NCBI RefSeq assembly: GCF_000179615.1
Contig: NZ_AEDD01000010.1
Coordinates: 62,001 to 126,000 of the forward strand
Direction: 5' to 3'
DNA from: Paenibacillus curdlanolyticus YK9
Lineage (GTDB): Bacteria > Bacillota > Bacilli > Paenibacillales > Paenibacillaceae
DNA: 64,000 nt
This document shows positions 43,716 through 52,266 of the stretch, piece after piece (the stretch's first letter is position 1; every line of letters begins with the position of its first letter). Under the pieces are notes generated by a model. The model ran no database searches, had not been told where the DNA came from, and worked only from the letters and a program-made list of their open reading frames with translations. A program made the position numbers and the translations under genes.

Positions 43716-44081
43716 ATGGATTTTTATGGGCATGAAATAAAAAGAAAGCGTAGTATCGACTTGGGAGGTACAAGAAACGAATCCTCGTTCGGCTTAAACT
43801 GGGAGTCTGAAAGCAAGGAGAATGATCTCAAAACCGGTCTAAATATCTCCCCGCAAACGTCCGAATGTCCAACAACAGAACTTGATGGTCAGAAAATAAA
43901 CGAAGAGCAGATTACCCGTTCCCCTCATTTCGGGAACGGGTATCAGAAAGTTACAGTCTATCTGCCTGTCCAACTTTTCGAGGTACTGAAGAAAGAGAAA
44001 CAAATGAGAAGAATTCGAAGCTTTAGTGAAGCAATCACTCATGCTCTTTCTGGACAGTTCTCTGAACATAATAAGACGTGA
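43716..44081 (+). CDS. Ribbon-helix-helix DNA-binding protein (CopG/ParG-like)
   Basis: A 121-residue protein behind GGGGGTTG. The N-terminal 75 residues are polar and probably disordered. The C-terminal part has the RHH pattern: the strand YQKVTVYLPVQLFEVL, a helix LKKEKQMRRI, then RSFSEAITHALSGQ. Long disordered N-termini plus RHH recall plasmid partition or accessory regulators such as ParG. The 28-bp palindrome directly upstream is the obvious autoregulatory site. It probably controls the island's replication or transfer module. Confidence 0.65.
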   Translation: MDFYGHEIKRKRSIDLGGTRNESSFGLNWESESKENDLKTGLNISPQTSECPTTELDGQKINEEQITRSPHFGNGYQKVTVYLPVQLFEVLKKEKQMRRIRSFSEAITHALSGQFSEHNKT

Positions 44082-44257
44082 ACTAGCCGTACAGATTACT
44101 TGTTAAGAAGTCCATGCTGGCGAGATATTCGGTTTCAGCGATGTTAAAATTATTGGTCTTTATTACCCTATTCCGAAAAGCACTGAGGTTTACTCCATGC
44201 CTTAATAATCCGACAATATATATATACCTTAAACTCAACTATATCGTCGGAGGAAAT

Positions 44258-44941
44258 ATGCAAGAGAAACCGTACAATAGATCAACTCATTATAGCAATA
44301 ATAATGCTAGGAGCCAGGCTAAGGAAAAGAACAGAGAAGGGAACAACGGGAGGATTAACGAGAAAAGCCATTACTCGTTGAAATCTTTAGCAAATGAAAT
44401 ATATCCAATCCTAAGCGAAGACCGTGCTTATCGCAAAACCCTTCAAAATTTCAAATCGGCATGCAAACTCATGGGTAAAGATCCTTCGGACTATAAATCC
44501 GGTCGAGATTATGAAATCCCTAAAGAGCAAAAAACTGTTTTTATCTTGTTCATAAGACATGTTACCATCTATGAATCAGGACTGTCCTTTACAGTGCAAG
44601 ACTATGAGACCATGTCTTCTTTTGCCAGAGACTTAATAGATATGAAAGACAATTTCGAGAGAACAATAAAGAACCTTCAAGAAGAGATTAACTTTGAAGA
44701 TATATCCAGTTTCAGTGAAGTTTACTACACTGATTCTGATATTCGTCTCCTAATCCTTCACGAAAAGAAACTACAGCTCCTCGAGAAAATTCAGAAAGAA
44801 TTTGATTACATCTTAAAACATGTACCCCATGACCGGGTCACAATATATACTGATTATTTCACTGAAAATGTTTCCCAAGCAGTAAATAACGCAGGCAAAC
44901 ATATTCGTATAATGACAAATGAGAAGTGGTCGGAACAATAA
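44258..44941 (+). CDS. Hypothetical protein, 227 residues
   Basis: Starts at ATG 44258 behind TCGGAGGAAAT; an upstream extension would add a hydrophobic leader without a ribosome site. The N-terminal 35 residues are Asn/Lys-rich and disordered. The rest is charged and strongly helical (LEKIQKEFDYILKHVPHDR, FERTIKNLQEEINFEDISSF), suggesting a coiled coil. No family is recognised. It lies downstream of the RHH gene and ends in a strong terminator. Confidence 0.6.
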   Translation: MQEKPYNRSTHYSNNNARSQAKEKNREGNNGRINEKSHYSLKSLANEIYPILSEDRAYRKTLQNFKSACKLMGKDPSDYKSGRDYEIPKEQKTVFILFIRHVTIYESGLSFTVQDYETMSSFARDLIDMKDNFERTIKNLQEEINFEDISSFSEVYYTDSDIRLLILHEKKLQLLEKIQKEFDYILKHVPHDRVTIYTDYFTENVSQAVNNAGKHIRIMTNEKWSEQ

Positions 44942-44956
44942 AGCACCCCGCACGAG

Positions 44957-44980
44957 GCAGCCGTAAGGCTGCTTTTTTTC
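44957..44980 (+). terminator. Terminator
   Basis: GCAGCC-GTAA-GGCTGC followed by seven Ts, 14 bases after the stop codon. Confidence 0.88.
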
Positions 44981-45185
44981 TTTCCCTATTAGAAACATAC
45001 GTTCGTGTGCAAAATACGATGATAACGAGGTAAGTGTACATTTTTTTCGACCTCAATCATCCCTATGATAAACGTACAGATTCTAAAGCAACTGTAAATA
45101 CAACATAGAATCTGTGCTCTTTGCTGGGAGTTAAAGCTTCGATAAAGTCATCGGGGCAAGAAAAAAAATAACTGGAGGAATGAAA

Positions 45186-46151
45186 ATGCAATCAGAAATT
45201 CGTACACAATCTATCCATCTTTTAAAAGATGGGCATGCCCGCAGTCGTGTAACTGACTTATTTGCTCAGTGGGATGCCTTTAATCAAGCTAGTTTTTTGG
45301 ACAACATTTACTTCGAAGTCTTCGGCGTCGACCGGACTCCCTTCTCTTCTGTCGTTAATGAAATAGAACGGCGCTACTTAATTGATCATACGGGAGAGCG
45401 GCTAGCACATGCCTTCGGACACCAACATGCCGACATTTACCCCCTATTTAATGAAAACAAACTTGTTGTACTTTGGTTTCCACCGTATCCAATCTGCCTG
45501 AACCAGCTGACACCAGGTGAGAAAAGAAAGCTAGAAAAAGCCGTTACTGAACTGCTCCAAAGTATGAGACTAATCGTTCATGATATTAGCTTCTCGGAAG
45601 TGACTGACGGGAGTGGATACGAAGAATTTTTCTACGATCGCTATTACGTACCCAAGCAATTTAATGAAATGCTTGGGCTACAGCAGAAGATTGCGTTCGA
45701 AAATGCACCCGTAGAAAATGACTCAGAGTCTACTCCCATTCCCGATTTTCTTCAAGATCACACGCTTGAAGACCTCGAGAACGCAGTCCAATGCCAGCTA
45801 CAACCACCTTATCAATTCAAAGTTAGTGGCTTTTGTGAAGATCTCATGATTTCTGCACGCAAATCAGAGTATTTTATGCCTCACTTTAAGGTCTACTTGG
45901 ATCTCGACGAGGCCACGACGCTCCATAAAATCGTTAAACTCGTTGAGCCTAAGTTTACGATCGTTGAGGCAAATGAAGTTAACGGAAAAGCGTGTATTGA
46001 ATGCATTGCCCATGAAGGGCCTTTCGCAGAGACCATTGGGGATATTATCACCAATATCCACAATATACTTGGCCCACATCTGCTGAATGCATTTTATACA
46101 CTAGGCTTTAACAACTTTCAGCTCCACTTTTCTCTTCATGTTTTGCACTAA
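45186..46151 (+). CDS. Hypothetical protein, 321 residues
   Basis: The ATG at 45186 lies seven bases after TGGAGGA, while the ATG at 45180 is too close. Soluble, acidic protein with His-rich AHAFGHQHADIYPLF near residue 77 and alternating strands. No family or catalytic motif is recognised. It precedes the primase-helicase gene by 78 bases with a hairpin between, so it may be a replication accessory factor of the element. Confidence 0.6.
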   Translation: MQSEIRTQSIHLLKDGHARSRVTDLFAQWDAFNQASFLDNIYFEVFGVDRTPFSSVVNEIERRYLIDHTGERLAHAFGHQHADIYPLFNENKLVVLWFPPYPICLNQLTPGEKRKLEKAVTELLQSMRLIVHDISFSEVTDGSGYEEFFYDRYYVPKQFNEMLGLQQKIAFENAPVENDSESTPIPDFLQDHTLEDLENAVQCQLQPPYQFKVSGFCEDLMISARKSEYFMPHFKVYLDLDEATTLHKIVKLVEPKFTIVEANEVNGKACIECIAHEGPFAETIGDIITNIHNILGPHLLNAFYTLGFNNFQLHFSLHVLH

Positions 46152-46167
46152 TCGAACCTTACTTTAC

Positions 46168-46196
46168 CGGGAAAACGTAAATATCACGTTTTCCCG
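46168..46196. repeat. Hairpin between the hypothetical and primase genes
   Basis: CGGGAAAACGT / ACGTTTTCCCG arms with a seven-base loop. No T run follows, so a weak terminator or regulatory hairpin. Confidence 0.45.
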
Positions 46197-46229
46197 TAGC
46201 ACAAACGGTAAATAGGAGGAATCATCGAA

Positions 46230-48656
46230 ATGACCGATCGAACGAGCGTTAATTCCAACATTCAAGATTACATCTCAAGGAGTTGGCCGATCATTCCTCT
46301 CTGCCCCCCCGATCATCAGCATGTGTCGGACAAGCACAAGGATCAATGTCGGAGTCCTGGAAAACGGCCTCTGTTAAGAGAATGGCAGCACATTTCGGTA
46401 CCTGACTGGGCAAGTATAAACCACTGGTTTAAGAAATACCCCACGGCAAATATCGGTCTTGTCCTAGGCAGCCCCAGCGGGATTGTCGCCATCGACGTTG
46501 ACGGCGACAAAGGAACTGAACTCCTACAACAAATGAGCGGCGGCGACCTACCTGATACAGTCAGCTTTTCCACGCCAAATGGATTGCGCTATCTATACCG
46601 AGCGCCAGCAGGAATAACTCTTAAAAAGCACAAGAGATCCGACCCTTCGCTTCCTCATAATGAGTGTGCGCTAATGGGGGAAGGCAATCTAACAGTGCTT
46701 CCACCGTCAATACACCATTCGGGCAAAACCTACGAATGGATCAAGCATCCGAAAGACGTTGAGATAGCCGAAGCGCCCAGTTGGATGGTTAGTCTCATGA
46801 CACCTAGCCTTTCAGCAGCTCACTCCATGCAGAATCGTACAAGCCTGGTCCTGCCTAAAGCTTCTGTCGATCCCGATCTGTTGCTCGCAGACTTCGCTGC
46901 TAAATGCTCTCAGTTTAGCGCTGATTGGATTCAGCAGCAAGGCTCAGGTATTGCTGAAGATGCGTGGTTCGACTGGATCAGAACATTAACGAATGCCGGA
47001 GCGCCCGATGCGGCGCTGGCCTTTTCTCAGGCTTCTCCCAAACATAATCAAGCGAGCGAAACACGAATACATAATCTCGTACAAGAGGGCAGTAAAAGTA
47101 TGACTCGCTGCTCAACTTTCGGCTGCAGCGAACAGCAAATTTCTCAATGCTTTCACAAAATCAATAGAGACGAGCAAGGGCGCGTAAAAAACAGCCCGGG
47201 TGGACTCGTACGAGGCCTGCTGAACCCAACGGAAGCTAGAAAGCCTAACCTGCAAACGATTGGCTTCTACATCGACCCCAAAAAAGGTACGCCCAAAGGT
47301 CTTAACAGTAACGCCTTCGTTAGATATGTGGTAAAAGATCGGTTAACCATCAAGTTCTGTGCTCCAGAGCGGTTCTATAGCTTCGCAAAGGGGATATGGA
47401 AGTACATGGATGAGAATGAGTTGGCGCGACTGCTGAGGGAGATTCTACACGAGTTCGTCCCAGACTTCTGGACAACGCGGTTAGAGAGTGAATATCTCGC
47501 TGCAATTGCCCGTGAAGCTCCGCGTGTGGAAAAAATGGACGCTGAGCGAAACTACTTGAATCTTGAGAACGGTATGCTCAATCTTTCTACCCTAGAACTA
47601 GAACCGCATAGGCCAGAAGCGCTTTCCACCGTCAGGGTGCCAATTTGGTACGACATGAACGCAGAATGCCCTGAATTCTTGGAATTTCTCTCTGTCATTT
47701 TTGATGGAGACGAAGAGCTCATCGACTTGGTCGCTGAAATCTTCGGATACTGCCTTACTACCGAGACTCGCGCTCACAAGGCGTTCATTTTCTACGGCAA
47801 GGGCTCGAACGGGAAAAGCGTGCTAATAGAGATGCTCAAGTGCCTAATAGGCAAAGCCAACATCTCCTCCCTAACTCTAGGGGAGCTAGACAAGCCGTTT
47901 TCACGATACGGACTGGTTGATAAGCTGTTAAACGTGGCGACCGAGAACGAGGTCAGCTCGAGCGCACTGGATACGACATACTTTAAGGCCATCGTATCCG
48001 GAGAGGAAATTCAGGTAGAGAAGAAGCACGAGCAGGGCTTTTCCTATGCCCCGTATTGCAAGCTCGTCTTCGCACTTAACAATCTCCCCTACTCAAAAGA
48101 CAAAAGCTTCGGATTCCGGCGTCGACTCATCATCGTGCCGTTCAATAAGACCTTCGAGGAGGGGAAAGCCGACGTATTCCTTCAAGACAAGCTGAAGAAA
48201 GAGCTACCTGGTATTCTGAACTTCGCGCTCAAAGGGCTAGTGAGGCTAAGAAAAAACAGGTACAAATTCAGCTCATCAAAAGCAGTAGATGAAGCTCTCC
48301 AAGCGTACACGGACACGTTGAACCCAGTACAGCGCTTCGTAAGAGAAAAACTATCTGCAGCTGATTCAAGTTGCAGAATTCGATACAACAAGATTATGAG
48401 TGCATTCGATGACTGGGCAGATAAGAATGGACACCAGAACAACTATAGTCAGGCTAAACTGTCCGATCTTATCAAGGATTGCCTCAAAGCACAGGGAATA
48501 ACATTCGAAACCTTTAAAAGCGGCGGTCTTCGTGGTTTACAGGGTATTTCACTAGTGAGTGATGAACAAGAGGAAAGATATGGGTTTACAACCAAGGGAA
48601 TAGCATACTCCGCACAAGAACGGAAAGAACTTCTGGACATAGATGAGATGGACTAG
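46230..48656 (+). CDS. Primase-polymerase/superfamily 3 helicase replication protein (D5/P4-like)
   Basis: An 808-residue protein behind GGAGGAATC. The N-terminal archaeo-eukaryotic primase-polymerase domain (about 10-200) shows NIGLVLGSPSGIVAIDVDGDKG with the metal Asp pair, and later GEGNLTVLPPSIHHSGKTYEW. A middle linker has a Cys cluster (MTRCSTFGCSEQQISQC). The C-terminal D5_N/SF3 helicase (about 440-750) has Walker A FYGKGSNGKSVLIEML, the sensor region AIVSGEEIQVEKK, and LVFALNNLPYSKD. Such proteins start replication of phages, plasmids and integrative elements, implying the island replicates after excision. Confidence 0.9.
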   Translation: MTDRTSVNSNIQDYISRSWPIIPLCPPDHQHVSDKHKDQCRSPGKRPLLREWQHISVPDWASINHWFKKYPTANIGLVLGSPSGIVAIDVDGDKGTELLQQMSGGDLPDTVSFSTPNGLRYLYRAPAGITLKKHKRSDPSLPHNECALMGEGNLTVLPPSIHHSGKTYEWIKHPKDVEIAEAPSWMVSLMTPSLSAAHSMQNRTSLVLPKASVDPDLLLADFAAKCSQFSADWIQQQGSGIAEDAWFDWIRTLTNAGAPDAALAFSQASPKHNQASETRIHNLVQEGSKSMTRCSTFGCSEQQISQCFHKINRDEQGRVKNSPGGLVRGLLNPTEARKPNLQTIGFYIDPKKGTPKGLNSNAFVRYVVKDRLTIKFCAPERFYSFAKGIWKYMDENELARLLREILHEFVPDFWTTRLESEYLAAIAREAPRVEKMDAERNYLNLENGMLNLSTLELEPHRPEALSTVRVPIWYDMNAECPEFLEFLSVIFDGDEELIDLVAEIFGYCLTTETRAHKAFIFYGKGSNGKSVLIEMLKCLIGKANISSLTLGELDKPFSRYGLVDKLLNVATENEVSSSALDTTYFKAIVSGEEIQVEKKHEQGFSYAPYCKLVFALNNLPYSKDKSFGFRRRLIIVPFNKTFEEGKADVFLQDKLKKELPGILNFALKGLVRLRKNRYKFSSSKAVDEALQAYTDTLNPVQRFVREKLSAADSSCRIRYNKIMSAFDDWADKNGHQNNYSQAKLSDLIKDCLKAQGITFETFKSGGLRGLQGISLVSDEQEERYGFTTKGIAYSAQERKELLDIDEMD

Positions 48657-48720
48657 TCCCCACATGCATGGGTCGCCTGTGGCGCATCTTTATTGGGTGA
48701 CCCACCCGTCACTTCTCCTT

Positions 48721-48752
48721 TCAGTCAGCACGGTCTGACTGATCCCTTTTTT
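48721..48752 (+). terminator. Terminator after the primase gene
   Basis: TCAGTCAG / CTGACTGA stem followed by TCCCTTTTTT. Flanking GGGTCGCC direct repeats (48670 and 48771) are noted but unexplained. The rest of 48753-48983 shows no gene. Confidence 0.7.
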
Positions 48753-48983
48753 GTGGCGAATGGGTCGCCTTTTTTAAAAAAAGAAGGAAAAAATTCATTC
48801 AACAGGGTGCATCAAAAAAAAGCTCAAAGCCTACGGCACGCGCCACACTCGGCCCTTGCACACGAATGGCATGGCAGATTAAGCCTAGATGTGAGTCAAA
48901 AGGGCAGCAGTAAACCGTCTTTGCTGAGAAATCAAACAGTTAATATTACCATGATATGGTATAAAACTGGAGGCGAAGCAAAA

Positions 48984-49097
48984 ATGATTTACATGGATTC
49001 ACGTCAAGAATTAACGAGGCCGTACCTCCCGCTTGAAACCTGGTTTTCAAACCATGCGACTGGAGGTAAATCGAATGAAAGAAGCAATCGTCAGTAA
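48984..49097 (+). CDS. 37-residue leader-like small ORF before the RadC gene
   Basis: A frame from ATG 48984 with CTGGAGGCG ten bases upstream and a TGATATGGTATAAAA promoter-like stretch before it. It ends 23 bases inside the RadC gene, so translation of the two may be coupled. The product is polar with Trp and no recognised family. The longer frame extending to 48693 has no start signals. Moderately supported. Confidence 0.4.
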   Translation: MIYMDSRQELTRPYLPLETWFSNHATGGKSNERSNRQ

Positions 49098-49572
49098 ATC
49101 AAGGCAAAATTACGATAAAAAGCTGCCCGCCAAGCGAATCCAAATACTTAGCCTACGGATGGTCAGAGAATCTTCAACGATCTTCTTTCCGAATAGAGTC
49201 ATTCGAAGCCCAAAAGACGCCGCAAATCTCTTTCGTCAATTCATCGGCGATTTGGATCGAGAGCAGTTTTGCATTCTCTGCCTCAACACGAAGAACGAGC
49301 CGACGGCACTGCACACGGTAAGCATCGGAACTCTAAACGCCTCTCTTGTCCATCCGAGAGAGACATTCAAGCTGGCGATTCTCGCCAATGCCGCTTCCAT
49401 CATCGCCTGTCATAACCATCCTTCGGGGCAGCCCGATCCTAGCTCCGAGGATATTGCGATAACCGAAAGACTGCGTGACAGCGGCACCTTGCTAGGCATT
49501 GAACTACTCGACCATCTCGTACTCGGCGATGGGATTACCTTAGTAAGCATGAAGGAACGCGGTCTAATGTAA
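49075..49572 (+). CDS. RadC-like JAB-domain protein of the mobile element
   Basis: A 165-residue RadC/JAB1-MPN-fold protein starting at ATG 49075 behind TGGAGG. The metalloprotease-like motif is complete: HNHPSGQPDPSSEDI (H-x-H-x(n)-S-x-x-D), preceded by the Glu-bearing LNTKNEPTALH. It lacks the N-terminal HhH half of chromosomal RadC, as is typical of copies on phages, plasmids and ICEs. Role unclear; thought to aid DNA processing in mobile elements. Confidence 0.85.
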   Translation: MKEAIVSKSRQNYDKKLPAKRIQILSLRMVRESSTIFFPNRVIRSPKDAANLFRQFIGDLDREQFCILCLNTKNEPTALHTVSIGTLNASLVHPRETFKLAILANAASIIACHNHPSGQPDPSSEDIAITERLRDSGTLLGIELLDHLVLGDGITLVSMKERGLM

Positions 49573-49635
49573 CAAAACTACTAAAGTTCCCACCTTGATC
49601 TACAACTTAGAGCGGACGTACACGAATAGGGGGAA

Positions 49636-49818
49636 ATGAACGTGCAAATCGCACGCCTTCACACCTGCATTTCGCGCGAAAAGCTCAAGCAATCAAGCAT
49701 TACCCCTGAAGCCTGCAAATGGGGCGAATCCAATCAAATCAATGAAACTCCAGAATCGTACTACCTACCCGCCGCTGAACTTTTGAATGCAATTTCAAAA
49801 AATCAAAACGACCAATAA
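49636..49818 (+). CDS. 60-residue hypothetical protein
   Basis: A small polar protein behind GGGGGAAA, starting at ATG 49636 (a GTG two codons later is also possible). Features are two Cys (HTCIS and EACKW) and a helical C-terminus. It lies between the RadC and recombinase genes in the same direction. It may act as a recombination directionality factor given its size and position, but this is speculation without a helix-turn-helix match. Confidence 0.45.
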   Translation: MNVQIARLHTCISREKLKQSSITPEACKWGESNQINETPESYYLPAAELLNAISKNQNDQ

Positions 49819-49907
49819 TCCCTTTATTTCCATTTACTCCTCCACTGAGAGAAGCCTCACCTTTTCCTACTTAAAGATCTACGTACATTCGAAAGGGGAA
49901 ACGACAG

Positions 49908-51509
49908 ATGACACCCAAACAACTCCTGACTATGGTACGAGTAGCTGCCTATGTTCGCTATTCATCAGACAACCAGCGGGATGAATCGTTGGACGCACAA
50001 ATTCGTGCAATTGAAATTTACTGCAAACAAAATGGGTACGAGCTTATCAAAGTTTACGCGGACCGTGCCAAAACAGCTACATCAGATAAGCGTCCTGAAT
50101 TTCAGCAGATGATTGAAGATAGCGACAAAAACTTGTTCGATATTGTTGTTGTCCACAAGCTGGACCGTTTCAGCCGGGATAAGTATGACAGCACCAAATA
50201 CAAACGGAAGTTGAAGGTCAACGGCATTAAGCTCCTCAGCGTGACAGAAAACCTCGATGGATCGCCTGAAAGCGTCATACTTGAATCATTGCTTGAGGGC
50301 ATGGCCGAGTATTATTCCAAGAACCTCGCACGCGAGGTGATGAAGGGAATGAAAGAAACTGCCCACCAATGCAAGCACACCGGTGGCCTCCCTCCCATTG
50401 GCTACTCTGTCGATCCAGCCACGAAAAAGTACATTGTCAATGAGAACGAGCGTGGAATAGTGGAAACGATCTTTTCTATGTTCCTAGCAGGGTACGGCTA
50501 CAATCAGATCGTTACCGCACTTCAAGAGAAGGGTTACCGTTCCCGTTATGGTCGTCCGATCGGCAAGAACAACTTACACGACATCCTCCGCAATGAGAAG
50601 TACACTGGCACATATATTTTTAACTTAACGGGCAGCAAGGATGCGGAAGGAAAACGAAACAGCCATAAAAGGAAAGATTCAGAAGACGTCATCCGTGTAG
50701 AGGGCGGTATGCCTACGATAGTGAGCAAAGAGCTGTTTCAGCAAGTCCAGGCCAAAATGGATGCAAATAAACAAAAGGCCGGACGGCAAAAAGCCAAGGA
50801 ATTGTACTTGTTGAGTGGCCTTATCGTTTGCGGTGAATGTCTAAAGAACGTAGGCTTTGAATATTCCTTGATAGGAAACACCAAATACAGCGGGCGCAAT
50901 AAGTTAAAATACGTCACCTACCGCTGTGGAAATCGCGACCAAAACAAGGATTGCTGCAATCCCGAGCTTCGTCGAGAGTATGTTGAGAATTACGTGATCA
51001 CACAGCTTCATGAGAAGATTTTCAACGACAGTGCCATTCCGACGCTTGCAATGCAGTTATCCGAATATCAAGCAAAAAAGAACACGGCTTTTCAGGCGGA
51101 GGCAGCGAGGCTCGAGAAGAACTTGCGTGAAACGGAGAAACAGATCAACAACATCGTGAACGCTGTCGCCAGCGGAGTGTCTAACGCCGCCCTACTTAGC
51201 AAGCTGGAGGATCTCGAAGCGCAGAAGATGGATTTAGAGCAACGCATCCTCGAACAGTCATCGAAGAAGCAACAAACGGTCATTACAGAGGATGCGTTGC
51301 GCCAATTGCTCGCATCTTTCAAAGATCGTGTTGCTGATCGCAATATTCCAGAGATCAAGAAATTCATCAGTAGCTATGTAGAAAAGGTGATTGTTTACAA
51401 AGAATATGTGGAGCTGATTCTAAAGGTGCCTGTTACGGCTCTTGAGGAAAAGCAAAAACCACAACCTCATGCGGTTGTGGTTTCACATGGTGGAGGCGAG
51501 GGGATTTGA
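49908..51509 (+). CDS. Large serine recombinase (site-specific integrase) targeting ssrA
   Basis: A 533-residue recombinase behind GAAAGGGGAA. The resolvase catalytic domain (about 10-150) has YVRYSSDNQ with the nucleophile Ser19, and VVHKLDRFSRD. The recombinase domain follows (about 165-270, GGLPPIGYSVD, DILRNEKYTGTY), then a zinc ribbon (VCGECLKN with a later CGNRDQNKDCC) and a coiled coil (about 385-440). The last 17 residues (KPQPHAVVVSHGGGEGI) are encoded by the ssrA terminator and the ssrA 3' end itself. The gene therefore ends in the attachment site, the expected state for an element integrated at ssrA. Such integrases work with directional att sites and a small directionality factor. 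Confidence 0.92.
   Translation: MTPKQLLTMVRVAAYVRYSSDNQRDESLDAQIRAIEIYCKQNGYELIKVYADRAKTATSDKRPEFQQMIEDSDKNLFDIVVVHKLDRFSRDKYDSTKYKRKLKVNGIKLLSVTENLDGSPESVILESLLEGMAEYYSKNLAREVMKGMKETAHQCKHTGGLPPIGYSVDPATKKYIVNENERGIVETIFSMFLAGYGYNQIVTALQEKGYRSRYGRPIGKNNLHDILRNEKYTGTYIFNLTGSKDAEGKRNSHKRKDSEDVIRVEGGMPTIVSKELFQQVQAKMDANKQKAGRQKAKELYLLSGLIVCGECLKNVGFEYSLIGNTKYSGRNKLKYVTYRCGNRDQNKDCCNPELRREYVENYVITQLHEKIFNDSAIPTLAMQLSEYQAKKNTAFQAEAARLEKNLRETEKQINNIVNAVASGVSNAALLSKLEDLEAQKMDLEQRILEQSSKKQQTVITEDALRQLLASFKDRVADRNIPEIKKFISSYVEKVIVYKEYVELILKVPVTALEEKQKPQPHAVVVSHGGGEGI
51459..51499. repeat. Right attachment site region (ssrA terminator + ssrA 3' tail)
   Basis: The hairpin at 51459-51480 (CCACAACC/GGTTGTGG with TCATGC loop) terminates ssrA on the minus strand. 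TTTCACATGGTGGAGGCGA follows, reading into the mature 3' end of ssrA. Left-hand counterparts are at 23533 (32 bases, two mismatches), 26042 and 31944. Confidence 0.65.
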
Positions 51510-51851
51510 ACCCCTGTCCGAAGATAACGCCACACAGGCTTCTACGGGTGTAGTCACGGATTTGATGTCACCTAGGTCAACGCCCCGTAACCGGCTTCGA
51601 TCTAGGTCAGCCTGATTGTCTTCTTCAGCACACCCCAGGCGGAGATGTGACAGCGTATCCCACTAAAGTTGGGCCCTCATCCCGGTACATGGGCGATACA
51701 GAGCGAGAGCACGCGAGCAGGTTATTAAGCTGCTACAGCGTAAGAAGTTTGTTGTTTGCCAGTTAATTGGCTTTAGCGTTGATGAAGCGGACGCTCCCCA
51801 CTACCCGCAACCCATGCTCGAACTACCCCCGTCGAATCCATAAACGCCCCC
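51488..51851 (-). ncRNA. ssrA: tmRNA (transfer-messenger RNA)
   Basis: A 364-nt tmRNA. The 5' end (GGGGGCGTTTATGGATTCG) and 3' end (ending GCCTCCACCA) form the tRNA-like acceptor stem. The T arm GGACAGGGGTTCAAATCC is canonical. The tag reading frame at 51725-51760 reads GKQQTSYAVAA followed by two stops, after the usual AACT context, giving a proteolysis tag (A)GKQQTSYAVAA with the expected -AA end. It rescues stalled ribosomes together with SmpB, encoded at 53.4 kb. Its 3' end is the island attachment site; the recombinase gene overlaps it by 22 bases on the other strand. Confidence 0.95.
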
Positions 51852-52266
51852 AAAAAGTTCGGCATAAGCGGTCCATTAACAATCAAACCGTTAGCCTTGC
51901 AGGCGACTCGAATGGGTCGGCACTACTGTGCCATTCCTAGCGAGCACGAATGCTTCTTGCATCATCAGCCTCTAACCACCAGTCGTTAATCACTAATGAT
52001 CGGCTGTTGAACTCAGTATACCACGTCCACCGGACAAAATGTCTGGTTGGTTGCTGGCAGCACTAACGTTCTTCGCCTGAATCGGCTAAATGTACGAGAA
52101 GACCTTAATTGTAGCAACTCGGCGTACGGATTGCAAGCTGCTTCCATTGTTCCTCCGTTTGCAGCCGCTTATACTGTCCAATTTGTCCCGTCTCACCGAA
52201 AGCACTTCATATTTTCTCCTTACCTTCCGATGTAAATGGGGGAAATAAGAAAATTTGGGGGAAAAC

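Noticed and set aside
48693-48983. Upstream part of the 134-residue frame before radC
   Set aside because: Runs through the primase terminator; no ribosome site. Only the last 37 codons have start signals.
23533-51509. Prophage
   Set aside because: Primase-helicase and recombinase are present, but no terminase, portal, capsid, tail, holin or lysin genes are seen; a non-phage integrative element fits better.
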